32,903 bases of DNA from an uncultured Collinsella sp. (GTDB lineage: Bacteria; Actinomycetota; Coriobacteriia; Coriobacteriales; Coriobacteriaceae). Position 1 is the stretch's first letter. Each line of letters begins with the position of its first letter. A program made the position numbers and the translations under genes. Under the pieces are notes generated by a model. That model saw nothing but the letters and a program-made list of their open reading frames with translations. It was not told where the DNA came from and ran no database searches. Below, one piece after another: positions 9,124-15,535 of the stretch. The stretch spans positions 1 to 32,903 of the forward strand of contig CAAFUK010000107.1 in the NCBI GenBank assembly GCA_900766165.1, in the 5' to 3' direction.

Positions 9124-10005
9124 ATGCAAAACTTGCTAGAACTCAAAGGCATCTCACGCACTGTAAGCGACCGCTTTTCGCTGCGCGACGTCACGCTTGC
9201 CGTGGAGCCCGGCCAGATCGTCGGCTTTGTTGGTGCCAATGGTGCCGGCAAAACAACGACGATTCGCGCCGCGCTCGGGCTTATCAAGCTCGATGCCGGC
9301 GAGGTGCACCTGTTTGGGCAGCGCTGTGGCGCCGACGCGCCCGATGAGACACAGCGCTGCCTGCGCTCCCGCGTCGGTCTCGTCCTGGACACATGCCCCT
9401 TCCCTTCAACGCTCAAGGCGGGCCAGATCGAGGCACTCGTAGGCCCGGCGTACCCCACCTGGAGCCACGACACCTTCGCCAGCCTCATCGACCGATTTGG
9501 CTTGGATCCCAAGGCAAAGGTCAAGGACCTCTCCCGCGGCATGGGCATGAAGCTGCAGCTTGCCTGCGCGCTCAGCCACCAGGCCAAGCTGCTCGTTTTG
9601 GACGAAGCCACCGCGGGCCTCGATCCCATGGCACGCGAGGAGCTGCTCGATGAGCTGCTCGCCTTTGTTTCCGACGGCCTGCACAGCGTGCTGCTCTCGA
9701 GCCATATTACGTCCGACCTCGATCGCGCCGCCGACCGCGTCATCTGCATCGATAACGGCTCGATTATTTTTGACCTGCCGCGCGAGGACATTACTGACCG
9801 CGCCGGCATCGCCCACTGTACCCAAGCACAGGCCGCCGAGCTTATGGCTTGCGTCGAAGGCGCCCGTGCCGTCCCCCACGCCTATAGCGTGGACGTGCTC
9901 GTGCCCAACCGTCGCGAAACGCTCGAAGCCTTTCCCGAGATTCCCTGCGATCGGGCAACCATTGATGACTATCTGCGCCTCATGCTGAAAGGGGCTTCGA
10001 AATGA
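9124..10005 (+). CDS. ABC transporter ATP-binding protein
   Basis: A 293-residue ATPase of an ABC-2 type exporter. Walker A (GANGAGKT, residues 37-44), a degenerate signature LSRGMGMKLQL near residue 136 and Walker B with catalytic Glu (LLVLDEATAGLDP, about 155-167) are present. The signature reads LSRGM rather than LSGGQ, as in the YtrB/BcrA-like branch. The C-terminal 80 residues are an accessory tail. The ATG at 9124 follows AAAGG. Its stop overlaps the permease start by four bases (ATGA), which indicates translational coupling. The likely role is export of a toxic compound or peptide under GntR control. Confidence 0.93.
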   Translation: MQNLLELKGISRTVSDRFSLRDVTLAVEPGQIVGFVGANGAGKTTTIRAALGLIKLDAGEVHLFGQRCGADAPDETQRCLRSRVGLVLDTCPFPSTLKAGQIEALVGPAYPTWSHDTFASLIDRFGLDPKAKVKDLSRGMGMKLQLACALSHQAKLLVLDEATAGLDPMAREELLDELLAFVSDGLHSVLLSSHITSDLDRAADRVICIDNGSIIFDLPREDITDRAGIAHCTQAQAAELMACVEGARAVPHAYSVDVLVPNRRETLEAFPEIPCDRATIDDYLRLMLKGASK

Positions 10006-10700
10006 AACGCGCCTTTATGTCCGAGCTCGCCATCGTTCGCACGCTCACCCCGAGCATCGCGGGCGTCGGCCTGTTCATCTTCGTCGTGCTAACCCTTGCC
10101 AACGCGTCGGATGGCGATTCCGGCATGAGCGCCGGCGCCTGCGCGGTCAGCGCCATGTCGCCCATCATGGTCATGAGCTCGCTGGCCGGCTTCGACAATC
10201 AAAACGGATGGGAGCGCTATCGGGCAACGCTGCCTCTCACGCGCAAAGACATTATTTGCGCACGCTACCTGTGCATCGTTGTCTTCTCGGCCATCATGGC
10301 CTGCGCCGCCGTGCTTTTGAACATCATCGCCCTTCCGTTCTTCAACAGCGCGGGCGTGGCCTCGACAGGACAAACCATCTTTGAGATCGCAATTGCCTCG
10401 GCAGCATCGATGCTCATCTCCCTCATGATGGTGTTCTTGGCACAGCCGCTGTTCTTCCGATTTGGACACATGGAGGCACTGCGCCTATCCGTTGGCCTGT
10501 TTGCCCTACTCGGATGCCTTACCATGGCAGCGCTGAGCTCCTCCAACCCCATCAGCAACTGGCTTATGTCGATTGCCGGGGCGAATCCCGATCCTGCCGT
10601 CCTTGGCTGTCTGTGTGCAGGAATTGCCGTACTGGCGCTCGCACTATGTGTAATCAGCTGCGCTGTCAGCACCAAGGTTTATCGAGCACGCGATCTGTAA
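10002..10700 (+). CDS. ABC-2 type transporter permease
   Basis: A 232-residue membrane protein with about six hydrophobic helices, resembling the ABC-2 membrane type 5 family found beside YtrA-type regulators. Conserved-looking features are the opening MKRAFMSELAIV and the WERYRATLPLTRKDIICARYL segment before the third helix. The latter is the usual cytosolic coupling region (LPxTRxxxVxxKYL-like). It probably dimerises and pairs with the ATPase encoded just upstream, whose gene it overlaps by four bases. The substrate is unknown. A hairpin with a T run follows the stop. Confidence 0.88.
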   Translation: MKRAFMSELAIVRTLTPSIAGVGLFIFVVLTLANASDGDSGMSAGACAVSAMSPIMVMSSLAGFDNQNGWERYRATLPLTRKDIICARYLCIVVFSAIMACAAVLLNIIALPFFNSAGVASTGQTIFEIAIASAASMLISLMMVFLAQPLFFRFGHMEALRLSVGLFALLGCLTMAALSSSNPISNWLMSIAGANPDPAVLGCLCAGIAVLALALCVISCAVSTKVYRARDL

Positions 10701-10709
10701 TCGGCGGCT

Positions 10710-10742
10710 AAAAAAGCTTAGGTGGTACCCCGCTTATTTTTT
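10710..10742 (+). terminator. Intrinsic terminator after the ABC operon
   Basis: AAAAAAGC pairs with GCTTATTTTTT around an inner GGT/ACC stem, ending in a T run ten bases past the permease stop. Confidence 0.6.
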
Positions 10743-10828
10743 CAATGTAACGAGGCGGCATAGCGTCACCACCGCCCTTCACAGCAGGCCGTCTAGTTCT
10801 TGGCAACCAAAAAGACACCGTCAGCATA

Positions 10829-11012
10829 TCGAAGGTGAATACTTTTCCGAGAAGTGAACGAGTAAAAACAGTGCCCTGTAGCATCGACATTTTTAAGGAC
10901 TCAATTCCTGCGGTTTTTGTCTAAGAATCCTGCAGTTTTGTTCGTAAAAAGTGTGTATGTTCCAGGGGTCCAGATTTACTCGTTCACTTCGCGGAAAACC
11001 ATTCACCTTCGA
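10829..11012. repeat. Divergent imperfect inverted repeat pair in a gene-poor gap
   Basis: The 408 bases between the terminator and the next gene hold no recognisable gene. Arms 10829-10866 and 10975-11012 are complementary over 38 bases with about three mismatches, and weaker similarity continues inward to about 10890 and 10951. Reading outward from the centre, each arm encodes a similar short peptide, MSMLQG or MCMFQG followed by xxFTRSLxGKxFTFD. The centre holds two related TCCTGC(A/G)GTTTT segments. These look like two copies of a dispersed element in opposite orientation. Confidence 0.6.
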
Positions 11013-11150
11013 TTCGAGCCTTAACCAAATGCCCTCTCGAACTATGGCCCCTGTCTCACCACAGCGATACCAAAGCTTCATGGCGGGGCGGTATCATCGG
11101 ACGAGCGCCGTAAATCTGGCGCGGTCGTTCTTTGGGGAGGCATTTCACCC

Positions 11151-12026
11151 GTGTCGTGGGTCGCAGCAGCATTTGTGTCGGCTTTCTTTGCCGGCGTCAC
11201 ATCTGTCCTGGCCAAATGCGGCATCAAGCAGACCGACTCCGATGTCGCGACGGCCATTCGCACCTGCGTGGTGCTCGTTTTCGCCTGGGCAATGGCGGGC
11301 ATTTCTGGATCCATTGGAACCATCGGCAGCATCGAACCCAGATCTTGGCTCTTTCTCGTCCTCTCGGGACTCGCTACCGGCGCTTCGTGGATCTGTTACT
11401 TTAAGGCGCTGGGCATCGGAGACGTCAATAAGGTCGTACCGGTCGACAAGATGAGCACCGTACTCGCCGCACTGATCGCCATCGTGCTTTTTGGCGAGAC
11501 GAGCAACCTTGCGGTTAAGCTCGTGGGAACCGCTGTCATCACCCTCGGCACGTTTTTAATGATCGAGAAGAAGCAGTCTGCCGGACCCGAGCAGCAGCAA
11601 GACCGGACCTGGCTCGCTTACGCCCTCGGCGCTGCCGTGTTCGCGGCGCTCACGTCCATCCTTGCCAAGGTTGGCATCGAAGGCGTCGAGTCAAACCTGG
11701 CCACGGCAATCCGCACCTGCGTGGTACTGGTTATGGCATGGGCGATCGTGGCAGCCAAGGGAAAACTGGATCAGGTCGCGCACGCTGACCGGCGCGAACT
11801 CACATTTCTCGCAACATCGGGCATCGCGACCGGAGCATCGTGGCTGCTCTATTACTACGCCATCGCCACAGGCCAGGTGAGCGTCGTGGTGCAGATCGAC
11901 AAACTATCGATTGTCGTATCAGTACTATTTGCGCGCCTGACATTCAACGAAAAACTCTCACGACACAGCGTCATCGGTCTCGCCCTCATCGTACTGGGCA
12001 CCGCCGCGCTCGCAGTTTGGAAGTAG
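11151..12026 (+). CDS. EamA/DMT family transporter
   Basis: A 291-residue transporter with ten predicted helices in two EamA halves. The halves are unusually alike: the first has LAKCGIKQTDSDVATAIRT and the second LAKVGIEGVESNLATAIRT, each followed by CVVLVxAWA. This suggests a recent or strongly constrained internal duplication. A polar linker around residues 138-150 (KKQSAGPEQQQD) separates them. The substrate is unknown. The start is GTG at 11151 with GGGGAGG ten bases upstream. It converges on the EFR1 gene with only 15 bases between stops. Confidence 0.88.
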   Translation: MSWVAAAFVSAFFAGVTSVLAKCGIKQTDSDVATAIRTCVVLVFAWAMAGISGSIGTIGSIEPRSWLFLVLSGLATGASWICYFKALGIGDVNKVVPVDKMSTVLAALIAIVLFGETSNLAVKLVGTAVITLGTFLMIEKKQSAGPEQQQDRTWLAYALGAAVFAALTSILAKVGIEGVESNLATAIRTCVVLVMAWAIVAAKGKLDQVAHADRRELTFLATSGIATGASWLLYYYAIATGQVSVVVQIDKLSIVVSVLFARLTFNEKLSRHSVIGLALIVLGTAALAVWK

Positions 12027-12041
12027 CGCGGCCAGCAGCCG

Positions 12042-12833
12042 CTACATCCTCACACCTGGCTTGGGATGCCTGTACTGACCGTGGGATGCCGTGCGCTTAC
12101 CGTGCGAGATGGCAAATTTGGGACAACAATGCAGGCAACGAAGGCAGGCTGCGCACTCCGGCTTTGTCCAGACGGGAAGGCCGTCGCGCATCTCAATCGC
12201 CGCCATGGGGCAGCGCTTGGCACACAGGCCGCAGCCGATGCAGCGATCGGCATCGACGGCAAACTTGCTCGTCTGTTGCATGCGCGGCAGCCCAATTGCG
12301 TGATACGCGCACGATGCAAACAGAGGCACGCGATGGCGCATCATGTTGCCCGTGCGGCGTGCCCGCACCGCCTCGATCACGGCATCAATCTGCGCCTCGG
12401 CAGCTCTATTGATACCCTCAACCTTTTGAGGGTCAGACAGGTCGAAAACAGGCGTCCAGGTATCGGGCATCTTGACGCTCATCGCCGCATCTAACTCGAG
12501 CCCACGCTCGTGTAGCAGATCGCGGGCGAACTTGGCCGATTGCCCGGTCGTCGAACCATATGTCGAGACATAGAACGTATAGGGGCGCTCGCCGCCCTTT
12601 GTGCCGGCAGCAACCGATAGGTCGACAGTCTTCAAAAACTCGATCATTGGCGTCGGCAAGCCCCAGGCGTATACCGGGGCGACAAACCCCAGCCGACAGG
12701 GGCCTTCCATCACAGCAAGGTGAAGGATCTCGGCATCAAAGCGCTCAATCGACATAACTTTGTCGCTTGTCGCCGCTGCAATGCGACGCGCCACATGCTC
12801 GCTGTTCCCTGTCGCGCTAAAGTACAGGATCAT
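12042..12833 (-). CDS. EFR1-type flavodoxin-ferredoxin fusion protein
   Basis: A 263-residue fusion of an N-terminal flavodoxin-like domain (ILYFSATGNSEHVARRIA, the FMN phosphate loop) and a C-terminal ferredoxin with two [4Fe-4S] motifs. These are CIGCGLCAKRCP near residue 198 and CAACLRCLHCCP near 223. It matches the EFR1 ferrodoxin family of anaerobes. The exact partner is unknown; an electron-transfer role is inferred from the cofactor motifs. The frame stays open well upstream into the ClC gene, but the ATG at 12833 has an AGGGG site and begins exactly at the flavodoxin fold. It lies 35 bases after the ClC stop, probably in one operon. Confidence 0.9.
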   Translation of the reverse strand: MILYFSATGNSEHVARRIAAATSDKVMSIERFDAEILHLAVMEGPCRLGFVAPVYAWGLPTPMIEFLKTVDLSVAAGTKGGERPYTFYVSTYGSTTGQSAKFARDLLHERGLELDAAMSVKMPDTWTPVFDLSDPQKVEGINRAAEAQIDAVIEAVRARRTGNMMRHRVPLFASCAYHAIGLPRMQQTSKFAVDADRCIGCGLCAKRCPMAAIEMRDGLPVWTKPECAACLRCLHCCPKFAISHGKRTASHGQYRHPKPGVRM

Positions 12834-12868
12834 CTCGTACCCCTGGAATTGACTCGTGAAAAACCGCG

Positions 12869-14173
12869 CTACTTGCGCAGCGGCTTGGGCAGCGGAATGC
12901 CGGCGGCGATAACGGCAGCGATGATCATGCAGACGATACCCTTGAGTGGGAAGCACATGAGCAGCAGGCCCACGACCATGACCGGCTGGCGCATGACCGC
13001 ACCCATCGTCGATGCCGTGCAGACGGCGACGCAAAAGACCGGATCTGCGCCGGTGAGGATGGCAAGGCCGTAGCCCAGGCTCACACCCGAGAAGATAACC
13101 GGGAAGAAGTGGCCGCCACGCCAACCAAGGTTGATGAGGGCGGGCGTCAGCATGGCCTTAACAAGACCGGTCGCGATAAGCACGCCAGCGGGAATGGTCA
13201 GGTAGGTTTCCATGAGCACGTCGGCCTGGGTCTCGCCGGCAAACATGGTGTAGGGCAGGACCGTGCCGCAGATGGCGAGCGCCAGACCGGCCAGCATGGC
13301 TTTGACGACAGGGCGCGCCCCTATTGCATGGGCAAGCGCTTCGCTCGCATGCTCAGAGACAAAGAACAGCCAACCGCATACGGTGCCGACCAGCGCCAGC
13401 GGAATGAGCCAAACAAGTTCCAGGTTGCCTACCTCGGCAGCCTCGAACCTGGGCATGCCCATGCCACCGCCCACAAGCTGGCCAAGCAGCAGGTAGGTGC
13501 CCAGACCGCCGGCAATCGCAATGCCGTAGCCCACCATCTTTTGCGCCTTGGGCAGCTTGATGGTGATCTCGCCGGACATGGACTCATCGTCGGCGTCTTC
13601 GCCCTGGCCGTCAGTACTTCCGGCAAGCGGCGCCACAAAGCCAAAGACGGGCGCGGTAAAGAGTGCCGTCAGGGCAGCCTGGGTGCCCAGCAGCGTGAGC
13701 TCCCTAAACTCGGCGCCAAAGCGACGCATGCGATCGCCGACCCAGCTGCACAGACCCGCGATGACGCCGGTCAGGCCGGCCTCCGGTCCAATGCTGCCGC
13801 CAAACAGCAGCGGCAGCAATGCCGCGAGCGAAAGCTTGCCCAGATTGTCGTACGGGTAGCGCCCGTCTTGCTTAACCTTAGCCATCACCTGGTTGAGGTC
13901 ATCGGTCTTGGTGCCTGTCATCTTTTCGTACAGACCGATTAACAGGCCGCCCAGCAGGCAGACAAAAAACGGGTACGGCAGAAAGCCAAACGGGCCGCTG
14001 GCAAGCTCGGGCGAAGCGACGCCCAGCGCGTGCGGAATCTCGGTCCATAGATAGTCGATACCGTGCTCCATCGCAAAAAAGAACAGCCAGACTGCGGCAC
14101 CCGCGAGTGCACCGGTCACGGCAACGCTGACCAAAAACAGCGCTCGGTTCGTGGGTTTGGCAAGGTTATCCAT
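12869..14173 (-). CDS. Chloride channel (ClC) family protein
   Basis: A 434-residue membrane protein with about ten or more helices and ClC pore motifs: GSIGPEAG near residues 126-133 and GGHFFP near 354-358 (the GxFxP filter motif). At the place where transporters have GREGP with the gating glutamate, this protein reads GSIGP, so the glutamate is replaced by Ile. A Glu follows two residues later. It may be a channel or an uncoupled carrier, or the motif may be shifted as in YfeO-like members. A polar acidic insert (STDGQGEDADDES) lies about residues 187-200. The ATG at 14173 follows GGGAGGA. The EFR1 gene is downstream on the same strand. Confidence 0.87.
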   Translation of the reverse strand: MDNLAKPTNRALFLVSVAVTGALAGAAVWLFFFAMEHGIDYLWTEIPHALGVASPELASGPFGFLPYPFFVCLLGGLLIGLYEKMTGTKTDDLNQVMAKVKQDGRYPYDNLGKLSLAALLPLLFGGSIGPEAGLTGVIAGLCSWVGDRMRRFGAEFRELTLLGTQAALTALFTAPVFGFVAPLAGSTDGQGEDADDESMSGEITIKLPKAQKMVGYGIAIAGGLGTYLLLGQLVGGGMGMPRFEAAEVGNLELVWLIPLALVGTVCGWLFFVSEHASEALAHAIGARPVVKAMLAGLALAICGTVLPYTMFAGETQADVLMETYLTIPAGVLIATGLVKAMLTPALINLGWRGGHFFPVIFSGVSLGYGLAILTGADPVFCVAVCTASTMGAVMRQPVMVVGLLLMCFPLKGIVCMIIAAVIAAGIPLPKPLRK

Positions 14174-14212
14174 CGGGTCCTCCCGCGGTCAAAGTCGACA
14201 TAGATACGTTTT

Positions 14213-14218
14213 ATTGTA
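14213..14218 (-). promoter_or_regulatory. Candidate -10 element for the ClC gene
   Basis: TACAAT on the minus strand lies about 40 bases before the ClC ATG, without a clear -35 partner. Confidence 0.35.
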
Positions 14219-14298
14219 GAGCGAGCGTTGCCCGAACGAGCCAACCACCTGCGCCGCAAACGGCACCATTGGGAGCCATAGTGGGGCAGGCTCAAGAC

Positions 14299-14832
14299 TT
14301 ATCCGTTGATAATCGAGGCAATCTCGCGCAAATCGTCGGCAAAGTAGATGCCGTGCTGGCGCCTCGGGCTCGAAAGCCCCTTATCAATCATGTGCCCGAG
14401 CAACGCCTTGAGGTCGTTGTAGTAACCGTCCAGGTTATACAGGATGCACGGAGAGCTCAGGTGCCCCAACGACACCGCGGACATAACCTCGGCAATCTCC
14501 TCGAGCGTGCCCGTGCCGCCCGGAAATGCGATGAACGCATCGCCGAGCTCGATCATCTTGGCTTTGCGCTCGGCCATGTCGCTCGTCACGATAAGGTCGT
14601 CGATTCCGTCGTGTTGAAACTCTGCCTCGATAAAAAAGCTCGGCTCCACACCCGTCACATGTCCGCCTGCCTCGAGTACGCTATCGGCGAGCGCGCCCAT
14701 CAGTCCCGATTTGGACCCGCCGTATACGAGCGCGTGTCCGTTGGCGCCAATCCAATTGCCCAGCTCCTGCACTGCGGGCAGAAACGCCGGGTCGTTGCCG
14801 ACGCTCGCGCCCAGGTAGACGGTGATGTTCAT
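14299..14832 (-). CDS. LOG family / TIGR00730 Rossmann-fold protein
   Basis: A 177-residue protein of the lysine-decarboxylase-like LOG family. Both hallmark motifs are present: GGSKSGLMG for phosphate binding and the catalytic PGGTGTLEE. Characterised relatives hydrolyse nucleoside 5'-monophosphates, such as cytokinin ribotides, to free base and ribose 5-phosphate. In gut bacteria the physiological substrate is uncertain. The ATG at 14832 is preceded by GAGGGGG at suitable distance; a TTG six bases further upstream is less likely. The potassium channel gene lies 36 bases upstream on the same strand, so the two may form an operon. Confidence 0.88.
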   Translation of the reverse strand: MNITVYLGASVGNDPAFLPAVQELGNWIGANGHALVYGGSKSGLMGALADSVLEAGGHVTGVEPSFFIEAEFQHDGIDDLIVTSDMAERKAKMIELGDAFIAFPGGTGTLEEIAEVMSAVSLGHLSSPCILYNLDGYYNDLKALLGHMIDKGLSSPRRQHGIYFADDLREIASIING

Positions 14833-14868
14833 ATGCAATCCCCCTCGTCGTGACGCGCGGCACCCGTT

Positions 14869-15294
14869 CTATCGTTGCCGGCGACGGTATTCGCGCACGC
14901 GGCGCGACAAATCGGCGAGCTCATCGCGGTCGAGTTCTTCCAAATGCTCAAGATCGTCCATAAAGCGCGCCATGGTGTCCTTTTGGCGCATCTTGATAAG
15001 CGTATTGCAGTAGTTCACCGCCACGCCCGTAAGCATGGCGATATAGAAGATACTGATGACGCTTAGGATAACGGTAATGCCGCGGGCAACCGGCGTTTCA
15101 GCGGGGATATCGCCAAAGCCAATCGTCGAGACCGTCTCAAAGCTAAACCAGAGACCATCGCCAAACGTGAGGGTCGTGGGCTCGGACAGCCAGACAGCCG
15201 TCGAGCAAAGCAGATAGAAAATAAGAAACAGGCCCGTAATGCGTGCAAAGCCAGCCTGTCGCAGCACATCGGCAAGCGTCCTGAGCTTTTTCAT
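14869..15294 (-). CDS. Two-helix potassium channel
   Basis: A small (141-residue) ion channel subunit of the KcsA type. TM1 spans about residues 18-38, a pore helix precedes the filter TIGFGD (57-62, equivalent to TVGYGD), and TM2 spans about 72-95. A charged C-terminal tail of about 45 residues rich in Asp, Glu and Arg is probably a helical tetramerisation region. There is no RCK or TrkA-N domain. The frame extends 21 codons upstream, but the ATG at 15294 has AAGGGG upstream and gives the expected basic N-terminus. A palindromic repeat lies upstream of the gene. Confidence 0.88.
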   Translation of the reverse strand: MKKLRTLADVLRQAGFARITGLFLIFYLLCSTAVWLSEPTTLTFGDGLWFSFETVSTIGFGDIPAETPVARGITVILSVISIFYIAMLTGVAVNYCNTLIKMRQKDTMARFMDDLEHLEELDRDELADLSRRVREYRRRQR

Positions 15295-15363
15295 CGCGAC
15301 CCCTTCCACGGACAACCAATCACGTTCGCTCGGTATTGTCCCACGCCTCCCCAGCAAACGGAA

Positions 15364-15444
15364 CTAGTCATTGGGGACGTTCTTAAATGACCAGTCAAAC
15401 AAGAACGTCCATGACTAGTCGTTTAAGAACGTCCCCGATGACTG
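15364..15444. repeat. Palindromic repeat, GGGGACGTTCTT family, compound copy 2
   Basis: Arm 15364-15384 is identical to the copy 1 arm. After a 16-base loop comes an opposing arm (15401-15418) that lacks three bases of the expected sequence. It is followed by a further inverted half-unit (15421-15444) carrying AAGAACGTCCCC. Three half-units in one element suggest insertion next to, or recombination between, copies. Confidence 0.8.
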
Positions 15445-15535
15445 CCGGGCGGGAGCGTTTAGCGGTACAGCTGCCGACTGGGCAGGCTGAGCTGGTATCC
15501 TTATGCGGTAATGTCTCGATTCGTTAGGATTGCAT

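Noticed and set aside
10718..10735. TTAGGTGGTACCCCGC resembles the T-box antiterminator core
   Set aside because: It lies within 30 bases of the ABC permease stop, leaving no room for T-box stem I, and no amino-acid-related gene follows. It is better read as part of the operon's terminator.
12834..13124. Upstream extension of the EFR1 reading frame by about 97 codons
   Set aside because: This part overlaps the ClC gene out of frame. The flavodoxin fold starts exactly at the ATG at 12833, which has a ribosome site.
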